A DNA stretch of 64,000 nucleotides, taken from positions 1 to 64,000 of the forward strand of contig NZ_JACSQV010000003.1 in NCBI RefSeq assembly GCF_014836445.1. The letters are read 5' to 3'. Shown piece after piece: positions 15,254-23,912 of the stretch. This DNA comes from Cellulomonas avistercoris (GTDB lineage: Bacteria > Actinomycetota > Actinomycetes > Actinomycetales > Cellulomonadaceae). Each line of letters starts with the position of its first letter. Within the stretch, counting starts at the first letter, position 1. A program made the translations under genes and the position numbers. The notes beneath the pieces were generated by a model. That model saw only the letters and a list, made by a program, of their open reading frames with translations. It did no database searches and had not been told where the DNA came from.

Positions 15254-17824
15254 GTGAGAGCGATCCGCCGGTTCACCGTCCGCACCGTCCTGCCGCCGTC
15301 CCTGGCCGGTCTCGAGGAGCTCGCGCACAACCTGCGCTGGTCGTGGCACCCGGGCACCCGGGCCGTCTTCGAGGACCTCGACGCGGCCGTGTGGGAGCAG
15401 GTGGGCGGCGACCCCGTGGCGTTCCTCGGCGCGCTCGGCCGGGAGCGCCTGGACGAGCTCGCGGCCGACGAGTCGCACGTCGCACGGGTCCGCGCCGCCA
15501 TCGCTGACCTGCGCGCGTACGTCGAGCAGCCGCGCTGGTACCAGCGGCAGGCCGCGCCGACGATGCCCGCGTCGATCGCGTACTTCTCTCCCGAGTTCGG
15601 CGTCGCCGCCGCGCTGCCGCAGTACTCGGGCGGGCTCGGGGTGCTCGCCGGCGACCACCTCAAGGCCGCCTCCGACCTCGGCGTCCCGGTCGTCGGCGTC
15701 GGCCTGCTGTACCGCGCCGGCTACTTCCGCCAGGCGCTGGACCGCTCCGGGTGCCAGGTCGAGACGTACCCCGTGCTCGACCCCGACGGTCTGCCCCTGT
15801 CCCTGCTGCGGGAGCCCGACGGGTCGCCCGCGCTGGTCGACCTCACCCTCCCGGGGGGTCGCGCCCTGCACGCCCAGGTCTGGGTCGCGCAGGTCGGGCG
15901 TGTCCCGCTGCTGCTGCTCGACTCCGACGTGCCCGCCAACGACGACGCGGCGCGGGCCGTCACGGACCGTCTCTACGGCGGCGCAGGCACGCACCGGCTC
16001 GAGCAGGAGCTCCTCCTGGGCGTCGGCGGCGTGCGCGCGCTGCGCACCCACGCACGCCTCACGGGAGGCGCCGCACCCGACGTCTTCCACACCAACGAGG
16101 GGCACGCGGGCTTCCTCGGGGTCGAGCGGATCCGCGAGCTCGTCGCCGACGGCGCGTCCTTCGCGACCGCGCTCGAGCTGGTCCGTGCGACCACCGTCTT
16201 CACGACGCACACGCCCGTGCCCGCGGGCATCGACCGGTTCCAGCGGCGGGACGTCGAGCAGTACCTCGGCGCACTCGACGTCGCCGCCACGCTCCCCGTC
16301 GCCGACGTCCTCGCGCTGGGCACCGAGGACCACCCGGGCGGCGACCCGCGCCTGTTCAACATGGCCGTCATGGGGCTGCGGCTCGCGGGCCGGGCCAACG
16401 GGGTCTCGCGTCTGCACGGGCGCGTCTCGCGCGAGATGTTCGCGGGGCTCTGGCCCGGGTTCGATGCGCAGGAGGTGCCGATCGGGTCGATCACCAACGG
16501 CGTGCACGCCCCGACGTGGGTCGCGCCCGAGGTGACGGCGCTCGCGGCCCGCCGGATGACCGCGCACGACCTGGCGACCGGCGCCGGGTGGGAGGCGGGC
16601 GGCACGATCGGCGACCGCGAGCTGTGGGAGCTGCGCCGCAGGCTGCGGTCCCGGCTCGTCGAGGACGCGCGCCGACGCGTGCGCGCGTCGTGGCTGCGGC
16701 GCGGTGCCCAGCCCGGGGACCTGCGCTGGGTCGACGACGCGCTGTCGCCGGACGTGCTGACGATCGGCTTCGCGCGGCGCGTGCCGACCTACAAGCGGCT
16801 GACGCTCATGCTCACGGACCCGGACCGGTTCGCGGCCCTGCTGCTGGACCCGCAGCGGCCGGTGCAGGTCGTCGTCGCCGGCAAGGCGCACCCCGACGAC
16901 GAGCCCGGCAAGCGTCTCGTCGCCGAGCTCGTCGCGTTCGCCGACCGGCACGACGTCCGCCACCGCATCGTCTTCCTGCCCGACTACGACATGGGCATGG
17001 CCGGGACGCTGTACCCCGGGTGCGACGTGTGGCTCAACAACCCGCTGCGCCCGCTCGAGGCCTGCGGGACGTCCGGAATGAAGGTCGCGCTCAACGGGGG
17101 GCTCAACCTGTCGGTCCTCGACGGCTGGTGGGACGAGTGGCACGACGACGACAACGGCTGGGTCATCCCCAGCGCGGACGGCGTCGACGACCCCGACGTG
17201 CGCGACGAGGTCGAGGCCGCGTCGCTGTACGACGTGCTCGAGCAGCAGGTCGTCCCGACCTACTACGACCGCGACGCCGACGACGTCCCGCGCCGCTGGC
17301 TCGCCATGGTGCGGCACACGCTCGTGACGCTCGGCCCGAAGGTGCAGGCGACGCGCATGGTGGCCGACTACGTCGCGCACCTCTACGTGCCCGCGGCCGC
17401 GGCCGGTGCGACCCTCGCGGCTGACGACCTGGCCGGTGCGATCGCGCTCGCGGACTGGCGGGCCCGCGTGCACAAGGCGTGGCCGCACGTGGGCGTCGAC
17501 CACGTCGACTCGGCGGGGGTGGGCACGTCGCCGCAGGTCGGCGACCGGCTGCACGTGCTGGCGTGGGTCGCCCTCGGTGACCTGACGCCCGACGACGTCC
17601 AGGTGCAGGCCCTGCACGGGCCCGTCGGCCCCGACGAAGAGCTCGCGGAGATCCACGTCACCGAGCTGACCCTGGACGACACCTACGAGGCGGACCGCTA
17701 CGGGTACGCGGGCGACGTCGAGCTCACCGCGACGGGTCCGTTCGGCTACACGGTCCGCGTGGTGCCGCGGCACGAGGCGCTGACGTCGGTGGCGTCGACG
17801 GGCCTGGTGGCGACGGCCTCCTGA
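15254..17824 (+). CDS. glgP: Alpha-glucan (glycogen/maltodextrin) phosphorylase (GT35)
   Basis: It releases glucose-1-phosphate from alpha-1,4-glucan chains. The 856-residue protein belongs to the Thermotoga-like alpha-glucan phosphorylase type, with an N-terminal DUF3417-like segment (LEELAHNLRWSWHPGTR). The PLP-binding Lys610 lies in EACGTSGMKVALNGG. The segments IAYFSPEFGVAAALPQYSGG and IGSITNGVHAPTW are also family-conserved. It is divergent from the glgE-treS-mak operon, so synthesis and breakdown genes share one intergenic region. Transcription likely ends at the large hairpin at 17837-17890. Confidence 0.95.
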   Translation: MRAIRRFTVRTVLPPSLAGLEELAHNLRWSWHPGTRAVFEDLDAAVWEQVGGDPVAFLGALGRERLDELAADESHVARVRAAIADLRAYVEQPRWYQRQAAPTMPASIAYFSPEFGVAAALPQYSGGLGVLAGDHLKAASDLGVPVVGVGLLYRAGYFRQALDRSGCQVETYPVLDPDGLPLSLLREPDGSPALVDLTLPGGRALHAQVWVAQVGRVPLLLLDSDVPANDDAARAVTDRLYGGAGTHRLEQELLLGVGGVRALRTHARLTGGAAPDVFHTNEGHAGFLGVERIRELVADGASFATALELVRATTVFTTHTPVPAGIDRFQRRDVEQYLGALDVAATLPVADVLALGTEDHPGGDPRLFNMAVMGLRLAGRANGVSRLHGRVSREMFAGLWPGFDAQEVPIGSITNGVHAPTWVAPEVTALAARRMTAHDLATGAGWEAGGTIGDRELWELRRRLRSRLVEDARRRVRASWLRRGAQPGDLRWVDDALSPDVLTIGFARRVPTYKRLTLMLTDPDRFAALLLDPQRPVQVVVAGKAHPDDEPGKRLVAELVAFADRHDVRHRIVFLPDYDMGMAGTLYPGCDVWLNNPLRPLEACGTSGMKVALNGGLNLSVLDGWWDEWHDDDNGWVIPSADGVDDPDVRDEVEAASLYDVLEQQVVPTYYDRDADDVPRRWLAMVRHTLVTLGPKVQATRMVADYVAHLYVPAAAAGATLAADDLAGAIALADWRARVHKAWPHVGVDHVDSAGVGTSPQVGDRLHVLAWVALGDLTPDDVQVQALHGPVGPDEELAEIHVTELTLDDTYEADRYGYAGDVELTATGPFGYTVRVVPRHEALTSVASTGLVATAS

Positions 17825-17836
17825 CCCGGGGGTGGC

Positions 17837-17890
17837 GAACGCGGCCTTCTGCCGCCACAGGGATCTTCGAAGCGGAAGAAGGCCGCGTTC
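17837..17890. terminator. Large inverted repeat after glgP
   Basis: Arms 17837-17855 and 17872-17890 pair in 18 of 19 positions around a 16-nt loop. It lies 12 bases after the glgP stop and may act as a terminator, although there is no T-run. A similar structure occurs at 19007-19060, after the next gene. Confidence 0.6.
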
Positions 17891-17902
17891 GACGGAGGGT
17901 CA
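17872..17902 (+). repeat. 31-bp direct repeat, copy 1
   Basis: This segment matches 19042-19072 in 28 of 31 positions. The two copies bracket the AbiEi/DUF559-like gene. Each also forms the right arm of a hairpin. Confidence 0.8.
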
Positions 17903-17931
17903 CCTCCTTCCGCGAGCCGACCACAGCTCGG

Positions 17932-19038
17932 GTGAGTGCGGCCGTGTCCACAGGCGGCTGGGCGGCGCGGTCCGTGGGCTCTCCGGGGCGCTGGGATGGT
18001 GCGGTGCGCCGCCCCGGACCGGTCCCCGACGCGCTGCTGCAGCTCGCCCGCGTGCAGGAGGGGCTCGTGTCGACGCAGCAGTGCGACGCCGCAGGCCTGG
18101 GGCGGCACCGGCGGGCGACCCTGCGGGCGGGCGGTGTCCTCCTGCCCGTCGTCCGTGGTGTGCACGACCTCGCGGCCGAGGTGGAGCGACGGTGGGGCCC
18201 TGACGTCTTCGGCGCACCGCCGCCGACGTCGGTGACGCCGCGGGCCGCGGTCCGTCGTGACCCCGACCATCTCCGACGGCGGTCCGCCTGGACGGCGCTG
18301 CTCATGCTCGGGCCGGGCGAGGCCGTCGCGGTCGGTGCATGTGCTCTCGCGCTCCACGGTGTGCACGGCCTGCCTCGCGACATCCGGCCGGAGGCCGCCC
18401 TGGAGCCGGCCGGTGGGCGGGACCCGCGCGCTGCCGCGCGGGTCCGTCGGTTCCGGGTGGGCGACGTCCGGACCGTTCGCGGCGCGCGTGTCGTCGCTCC
18501 CGATGTGGCCCTGGCGCAGGCCGTGTGCGAGCTCTCGCGTGAGCACGCGGTCGCCGTGCTCGACTCCGCCGTCCAGCAACGACTGGTGGCGCCGGACCTC
18601 GGTTCGGTGCGCGCGCTCGCACGTGGTCGGCGGGGCGCCGCACGGGCCGCCGACTGGTGGCCGCTGGTCGACGGTCGTGCGCAGTCACCGCTCGAGACGC
18701 GCGCCCGTCTGCAGTGCGTCGACCTCGGCATCCCGCCGGACGGGATCCAGGTCGCGGTGCACGACCCCCGGGGGCGTGTCGTCGCGCGTGGTGATCTCGG
18801 GTGGCGTCTTCCCGACCGGCGGCTGCTCGTCGTCGAGATCGACGGTGCCGGCCCGCACTCGACCCCCGCGGCGCTGTTCCGTGACCGCGCACGGCAGAAC
18901 GCCGTCGTCGCGTCGGGTGCGCTGCTCCTGCGCTTCACGGCCGCCGACGTACACGACCACCGGGTCGCCCCGGAGATACGCCACCACCTGGCCGCCGCCC
19001 ACCGTCGAGCGCGGGGTTCTGCCGCTTCCGGTGGCTGA
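17932..19038 (+). CDS. AbiEi-like / DUF559-type endonuclease-fold protein
   Basis: A 368-residue protein of unknown function. The N-terminal part (LLQLARVQEGLVSTQQCDAAG, then LRAGGVLLPVVRGVHDLA) resembles the AbiEi antitoxin winged helix. The C-terminal 110 residues resemble DUF559/Vsr-like nucleases, with Glu in SPLETRAR, Asp in RGDLGW and the pair in VVEIDG forming a plausible PD-(D/E)xK set. Such fusions are common single genes in actinobacteria. No AbiEii-like toxin partner is next to it. The GTG at 17932 is the outer start; a GTG at 18004 is equally possible. The gene is bracketed by 31-bp direct repeats and hairpins, which hints at a mobile or duplicated cassette. Confidence 0.7.
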   Translation: MSAAVSTGGWAARSVGSPGRWDGAVRRPGPVPDALLQLARVQEGLVSTQQCDAAGLGRHRRATLRAGGVLLPVVRGVHDLAAEVERRWGPDVFGAPPPTSVTPRAAVRRDPDHLRRRSAWTALLMLGPGEAVAVGACALALHGVHGLPRDIRPEAALEPAGGRDPRAAARVRRFRVGDVRTVRGARVVAPDVALAQAVCELSREHAVAVLDSAVQQRLVAPDLGSVRALARGRRGAARAADWWPLVDGRAQSPLETRARLQCVDLGIPPDGIQVAVHDPRGRVVARGDLGWRLPDRRLLVVEIDGAGPHSTPAALFRDRARQNAVVASGALLLRFTAADVHDHRVAPEIRHHLAAAHRRARGSAASGG

Positions 19039-19060
19039 TGGGCGGCAGAAGTCCGCGTTC
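19007..19060. terminator. Inverted repeat between converging genes
   Basis: Arms 19007-19025 and 19042-19060 pair in 16 of 19 positions around a 16-nt loop. It overlaps the last codons of the AbiEi-like gene and lies just before the stop of the converging FAD dehydrogenase, so it could end both transcripts. It is related in sequence to the hairpin at 17837-17890. Confidence 0.55.
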
Positions 19061-19072
19061 GGCGGAGGGTCA
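19042..19072 (+). repeat. 31-bp direct repeat, copy 2
   Basis: Matches 17872-17902 in 28 of 31 positions. Its last three bases are the stop codon of the FAD dehydrogenase on the minus strand, so this copy may be the ancestral one. Confidence 0.8.
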
Positions 19073-20725
19073 GAGGGTGTCGGCGAGGGCGCGGCCCGTG
19101 ACGCGGCCCGTGTGGAGGCAGCCCGCGAGGAACGTGCCCTCCAGCGCGCGGTGGCCGTGGACGCCACCACCGCCGAAGCCGGAGGCCTCGCCGACGGCCC
19201 ACAGCCCGGGCAGCACCTCGCCGTCGGGGCGCAGGACGCGTCCCTCGAGGTCGGTCGCCAGCCCGCCGAGGGTCTTGCGCGTGAGCACCGACAGGCGGAT
19301 CGCGTACAGCGGCCCGTGCGCGGGGTCGAGGAGCCGGTGCGGCGGTGCGACGCGGATCGCCCGGTCGACGACGTAGCGCCGGGCCATCGCCGTCGCCGTG
19401 ACCTGCAGGTCCTTGCCCAGTCCCGTCGAGACCTGGGCGTCGCGCGCGGCGATCGTGCGGGCGAGCGCGTCGGCGTCGATCCGCGACGTCCCCGTCAGCG
19501 CGTTCATGCCGGCGGCCAGCTCGGCCGGCGTCGTCGCGGCGACGAACTCGGGGGACCGTTGCGCGAACGTCTCGACGGGCCCGACGGCGTCGCGGCGCAC
19601 CCGCTGCAGCAGGAGCCGCACGTCGCGGCCCGTCAGGTCCGGGTTCTGCTCCGAGCCGGACAGCGCGAGCTCCTTGCCGAGGATGGTGCGGTCGAGGACG
19701 AACCACGAGTGGTCGTCGCCGCGCGACGTGACGTGCTGCAGCGCACCGAGCGAGTCGAAGCCGGGAAACAGGGGGACGGGCAGGCGCCGCCCGTCGGCGT
19801 CGAGCCACAGCGGGCTGGGACCGGGCAGGATCCGGATGCCGTGGTCGGTCCACACCGGCGAGTGGTTCGCGATGCCCTCGGGGTAGTGCCACATCCTGCC
19901 CGCGTGCGCGACGTGCGCACCGGCGCCCCGCGCGGCCTCGATCCCGGAGCCGTCGACGTGGTCCGGGACGCCCGAGAGCATCCGGTCCGGCAGCCGCCCG
20001 GCGGTCGGCGGCCAGGCCGCGCGGACCAGCGCGTGGTTGGCGCCGATGCCGCCCGTCGCGACGACGACCGCCGGCGCGTCGACCTCGAACGTGCGCACGG
20101 CTTCGCGCGACGACGGCGCGCCCCGCTCGGCGGCGTCGGGTGCGAGGACGTCACCCCGCACGCCGCTCACGCGTCCGTCGGTGGTCGTCAGCGCCGTGAC
20201 GCGGTGCCGGAACCGCACCTCGACGCGTCCGTCGCGGTGCGCCGCCAGCAGGGACCGCACGAACGGCTCGAGCAGCCCGGGGCCCGTGCCCCACGTGACG
20301 TGGAAGCGCGGCACGGAGTTGCCGTGCCCGTCGGCGAGGTACCCGCCGCGCTCGGCCCACTGCACGAGCGGGAACCAGCGCACGCCCTGGCGGTGCAGCC
20401 ACGGTCGCAGCCCTCCGGCGGCGAACTCGACGAAGCCCTCGGCCCACGCGCGGCCCCACCGGTCGGAGCCGTCGTCCGCGAACGCGGCGGACCCGAGCCA
20501 GTCGGCCAGCGCGAGCTCCGCGCTGTCCCGCACGCCCAGGCGGCGCTGCTCGGGGGAGCCGACGAGGAACAGGCCGCCGAACGACCACCACGCCTGACCG
20601 CCCAGGCTCGCGGCCGGCTCGGCGTCCAGGAGCAGCACGCGGCGGCCGGCCGCGACCAGCTCGGCGGTGGTGACCAGGCCCGCGAGCCCGGCGCCGACGA
20701 CCACGACGTCGTGGGTGTGCGTCAT
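19070..20725 (-). CDS. FAD-binding dehydrogenase (KstD/fumarate reductase flavoprotein-like)
   Basis: A 551-residue FAD-binding_2 family protein. The N terminus holds the dinucleotide fold VVVVGAGLAGLVTTAELVAAG, and the C terminus the second FAD segment GLWAVGEASGFGGGGVHGHRALEG. The family oxidises or reduces steroid-like or other carbonyl-activated C-C bonds and includes many soluble dehydrogenases annotated only as FAD-binding dehydrogenase; the substrate cannot be read from sequence. No signal peptide or haem motif is present. It starts with ATG at 20725, 34 bases after the minus-strand glgX stop. etfB-etfA lie about 2.3 kb away and could be electron acceptors, but this is only inferred. 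Confidence 0.82.
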   Translation of the reverse strand: MTHTHDVVVVGAGLAGLVTTAELVAAGRRVLLLDAEPAASLGGQAWWSFGGLFLVGSPEQRRLGVRDSAELALADWLGSAAFADDGSDRWGRAWAEGFVEFAAGGLRPWLHRQGVRWFPLVQWAERGGYLADGHGNSVPRFHVTWGTGPGLLEPFVRSLLAAHRDGRVEVRFRHRVTALTTTDGRVSGVRGDVLAPDAAERGAPSSREAVRTFEVDAPAVVVATGGIGANHALVRAAWPPTAGRLPDRMLSGVPDHVDGSGIEAARGAGAHVAHAGRMWHYPEGIANHSPVWTDHGIRILPGPSPLWLDADGRRLPVPLFPGFDSLGALQHVTSRGDDHSWFVLDRTILGKELALSGSEQNPDLTGRDVRLLLQRVRRDAVGPVETFAQRSPEFVAATTPAELAAGMNALTGTSRIDADALARTIAARDAQVSTGLGKDLQVTATAMARRYVVDRAIRVAPPHRLLDPAHGPLYAIRLSVLTRKTLGGLATDLEGRVLRPDGEVLPGLWAVGEASGFGGGGVHGHRALEGTFLAGCLHTGRVTGRALADTL

Positions 20726-20758
20726 GCGCGCACGCTACCCGCCGGGTACCACGTGGCG

Positions 20759-22966
20759 TCAGGGCCGGACGTACACCCGCATGCTCAGCGGCTCGATGGT
20801 CGCCATGGTGCCCACCGCCTGGTGCAGGCCGCCGGAGATCGCGGCCGTCGACACCTCCGACGGGCGCTCCCACACCGAGTCCCACGCGAGCGTCCAGGGC
20901 TCGCCGGCACCGCCCGCGAGCTCCACGGGCACGGCGTCCAGCGCACCGTTCACGACCAGCAGCACCTGGTCGTCGTCCGGCGGGGCCGCGGACCGCAGCA
21001 TCTGGAAGGTGCGGATCCCCGCGTCGTGCCAGCGCGCGTGGTCGAACGGCGTGCCGTCCGGGCAGTACCAGCCGAGGTCGGGCGGCGCCCCGTCGGTGCG
21101 CGGACGCCCGGTGTAGAAGGTGCTCGTGCGCAGCGCCGGGTGGTCCCGCCGCAGCGCGAGCAGGTGCCGGGCGGTCGCGAGCAGGTCGGTGCGCCACGGC
21201 GAGAGGTCCCACGAGACCCAGGAGATCTCGTTGTCCTGGCAGTACGCGTTGTTGTTGCCGCGCTGGGTCCGCCCCGTCTCGTCGCCCGCCGTGATCATGG
21301 GCGTGCCCGTCGCGAGCACGAGGGTCGCGAACAGGTTGCGGATCGAGCGGCGCCGCAGGGGCACGATGTCGGCGGCCGGGGAGTCGCGCTGCACCGGTCC
21401 CTCGACGCCGTGGTTCCACGACCGGTTGTCGTCCGAGCCGTCGCGGTTCTGCTCGCCGTTGGCGGCGTTGTGCTTGTGCTCGTACGCGACGAGGTCGGCC
21501 AGCGTGAACCCGTCGTGGGCGGTGACGTAGTTGACCGACGCGTACGGGCCGCGACCGAGCGGCGGCGTGCCGTGCCCGAACAGGTCGACCGATCCCGCCA
21601 GCCGCGTCGCGAGGTCCCGGACGCGGTGGCCGGGCAGGCCGTGGGCGGCGCGGCCCGGGTCGGCGAGCCAGAACGAGCGGACCGCGTTGCGGAACCGGTC
21701 GTTCCACTCCGCGAACGGCGCCGGGAACTGCCCGGTGCGCCACCCGCCCGGTCCCACGTCCCACGGCTCGGCGACGAGCTTGAGGCCGGCGAGCGACGGG
21801 TCGGTCGCGGCGGCGACGAGCGTCGCGTGGTCCTGCCGGAACCCGTCGGTGCTCCGGCCCAGCGTGACGGCGAGGTCGAAGCGGAAGCCGTCGACCCCGA
21901 CGACGTCCGCCCAGTACCGCAGCGAGTCCAGCGTCATGGCCACGACGCCCGTGCGGCGGAAGTCGAGCGTGTTGCCCGTCCCCGTCACGTCGGCGAGCGT
22001 CGCGGGCACGCCGCCGTCGTGCGCGTAGTAGTAGGCGTCGTCCAGGCCGCGCCACGACACGTGCTGACCCGGCAGCCCGCCCTCGCACGTGTGGTTGTAG
22101 ACGACGTCGAGCAGGACCTCGAGGCCGGCCTCGTGCAGCGCGTGCACGGTCGCGCGCAGCTCGTCCAGCACCGCGGCCGGGCCTGCCGCGCGCGCGGCGG
22201 CCGTCGCGTACGCGGCATGCGGCGCGAAGAAGCCGAGCGTCGAGTAGCCCCAGTAGTTCGTCAGCCCCTTGTCGACCAGGTGCGTCTCGGACGTGAAGGC
22301 GTGCACGGGAAGCAGCTCGACCGCGGTGACGCCCAGGCTCAGCAGGTGGGCGACCACGGCCGGGTGCGCGAGCCCCGCGTACGTGCCGCGCAGCTCGGGC
22401 GGGAGGTCGGGATGCAGGCGGGTCAGGCCCTTGGCGTGCGCCTCGTAGACGACCGTGCGCGACCACGGGGTCCACGGCCGGTTGGCGGCGGGGTCCGGGC
22501 CGGGCAGGTCGCGCGTGTCCACCACCACGCCGTGGGGGACGTGGCCTGCGGAGTCGCGGTCGTCGCGCGGCCCGTACGGGTCGCCGACCAGGTCGTCGCC
22601 GACGACGTGGCCGTAGGTCTCGGGGCCGTAGCCCAGCTCCCCGACCAGGCCGCGGGCGTACGGGTCGACCAGCAGCTTCGCCGGGTTGTACCGCAGCCCG
22701 TACGCGGGCTCCCACGGGCCGTCCGCGCGCAGGCCGTAGCGCTGTCCGGGTCGGACGCCGGGGACGGACGCCGACCACACCCCCAGGTGCGGCCCGGACA
22801 GCGGCACGCGACGCTCGGTGGGGGCGTCGAGCGGGCCGTCGAGCAGGCACAGCTCGACCGCCGCGGCGTGGGGAGCGAGCACCGCGACGTCGATCCCCGC
22901 GTCCGTGACGTGGACGCCGAGGCGGTGGGGGCCCCGGTGCGGTGGGGTCGTGACGGAGTCGCTCAC
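20759..22966 (-). CDS. glgX: Glycogen debranching enzyme (isoamylase-type GH13)
   Basis: It hydrolyses alpha-1,6 branch points in glycogen limit dextrins. The 735-residue protein has an N-terminal CBM48 (YGLRADGPWEPAYGLRYNP) and a GH13_11 barrel with catalytic Asp (GFRFDLAVTLGRS), Glu (LVAEPWDVGPGGW) and Asp (VTAHDGFTLADLV), the normal set for GlgX/TreX. The GTG at 22966 was chosen because the CBM48 begins right after it. GGAGGT abuts the codon, too close for an ideal SD, so the start is slightly uncertain. It complements glgP in glycogen breakdown. Confidence 0.94.
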   Translation of the reverse strand: MSDSVTTPPHRGPHRLGVHVTDAGIDVAVLAPHAAAVELCLLDGPLDAPTERRVPLSGPHLGVWSASVPGVRPGQRYGLRADGPWEPAYGLRYNPAKLLVDPYARGLVGELGYGPETYGHVVGDDLVGDPYGPRDDRDSAGHVPHGVVVDTRDLPGPDPAANRPWTPWSRTVVYEAHAKGLTRLHPDLPPELRGTYAGLAHPAVVAHLLSLGVTAVELLPVHAFTSETHLVDKGLTNYWGYSTLGFFAPHAAYATAAARAAGPAAVLDELRATVHALHEAGLEVLLDVVYNHTCEGGLPGQHVSWRGLDDAYYYAHDGGVPATLADVTGTGNTLDFRRTGVVAMTLDSLRYWADVVGVDGFRFDLAVTLGRSTDGFRQDHATLVAAATDPSLAGLKLVAEPWDVGPGGWRTGQFPAPFAEWNDRFRNAVRSFWLADPGRAAHGLPGHRVRDLATRLAGSVDLFGHGTPPLGRGPYASVNYVTAHDGFTLADLVAYEHKHNAANGEQNRDGSDDNRSWNHGVEGPVQRDSPAADIVPLRRRSIRNLFATLVLATGTPMITAGDETGRTQRGNNNAYCQDNEISWVSWDLSPWRTDLLATARHLLALRRDHPALRTSTFYTGRPRTDGAPPDLGWYCPDGTPFDHARWHDAGIRTFQMLRSAAPPDDDQVLLVVNGALDAVPVELAGGAGEPWTLAWDSVWERPSEVSTAAISGGLHQAVGTMATIEPLSMRVYVRP

Positions 22967-23056
22967 ACCTCCATGGTGCCAGGACGCACGTCCGAGTCGT
23001 GTCACGGGTGTTTCCACCAGGCGAACACCCCGCGCGGGTTGGCGCGGTACGGACGG

Positions 23057-23062
23057 TAACGT
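23057..23062 (+). promoter_or_regulatory. -10 element of etfB
   Basis: TAACGT ends 7 nt before the GTG at 23070. No SD precedes the start, so the transcript is probably leaderless. Confidence 0.5.
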
Positions 23063-23069
23063 TCGCAGG

Positions 23070-23864
23070 GTGAGGATCGTCGTCTGCGTGAAGTTCGTCC
23101 CCGACATCCAGTCCGACCGGCAGCTCGGTCCCGACGGGCGCGTCGTGCGCGACGGCGGTGACGGCACCCTCAACGAGCTCGATGAGAACGCCGTCGAGGC
23201 CGCGCTGGCGCTCGCCGAGGAGCACGACGGGCAGGTGGTCGTGCTGACGGTGGGCCCCGACGACGCGGTCGACGCGGTCCGCAAGGGCCTGCAGATGGGC
23301 GCCGACGAGGCCGTGCACGTCCTCGACGACGCCGTCGCCGGCTCGGACGCCGTCGGGACCGCGACGGTGCTCGCGGCCGCGATCCGACACCTGTCGTCGG
23401 ACGCGCCGGTCGACCTCGTGATCACGGGCATGGCGGGCCTCGACGGGCTCACGTCGCTGCTGCCGACCGCGATCGCCGAGGTGCTCGACCTGCCGGCCCT
23501 GCCGCTCGCGTCGACCCTCACGGTCGACCCGGTGGCGCGCACCGCGACCGTCACGCGCCGGCTCGACCACGCGACGGAGACCCTGACCGCCGAGCTGCCC
23601 GCCCTGGTGTCGGTCACCGACGGGCTCAACGATCCGCGCTACCCGAACTTCAAGGGCATCATGGCCGCCCGCAAGAAGCCGGTGACGACGCTGACGCTCG
23701 CGGACCTCGGTGTCGACCCCGCGACCGTCGGCACGGCGGGTGCCCGGACCCAGGTGCTCGAGGCCGCGCCCCGACCGCCGCGCGAGGACCGTGTCCTCGT
23801 CACCGACACGGGTGACGCCGGTGCCCGGCTCGCCGCCTGGCTCGTCGAGCGCAAGCTCGTCTGA
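23070..23864 (+). CDS. etfB: Electron transfer flavoprotein beta subunit
   Basis: The 264-residue protein binds AMP and, with EtfA, carries electrons from acyl-CoA and other flavin dehydrogenases. It opens with MRIVVCVKFVPD and carries ETF-beta hallmarks: LNELDENAVEAALALAEEH, ALASTLTVDP and the signature around PRYPNFKGIMAARKKP. The GTG at 23070 starts exactly at the family N terminus. etfA follows after 48 bases, so the two form the usual pair. Confidence 0.95.
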   Translation: MRIVVCVKFVPDIQSDRQLGPDGRVVRDGGDGTLNELDENAVEAALALAEEHDGQVVVLTVGPDDAVDAVRKGLQMGADEAVHVLDDAVAGSDAVGTATVLAAAIRHLSSDAPVDLVITGMAGLDGLTSLLPTAIAEVLDLPALPLASTLTVDPVARTATVTRRLDHATETLTAELPALVSVTDGLNDPRYPNFKGIMAARKKPVTTLTLADLGVDPATVGTAGARTQVLEAAPRPPREDRVLVTDTGDAGARLAAWLVERKLV

Positions 23865-23912
23865 CGCCGGCCCGACCCACCCCGACTGCTCGCACCCTCC
23901 CGGAGGACCGTC

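Noticed and set aside
17932..19038. Complete AbiE toxin-antitoxin system
   Set aside because: Only an AbiEi-like N-terminal region is seen; no AbiEii nucleotidyltransferase gene is adjacent.
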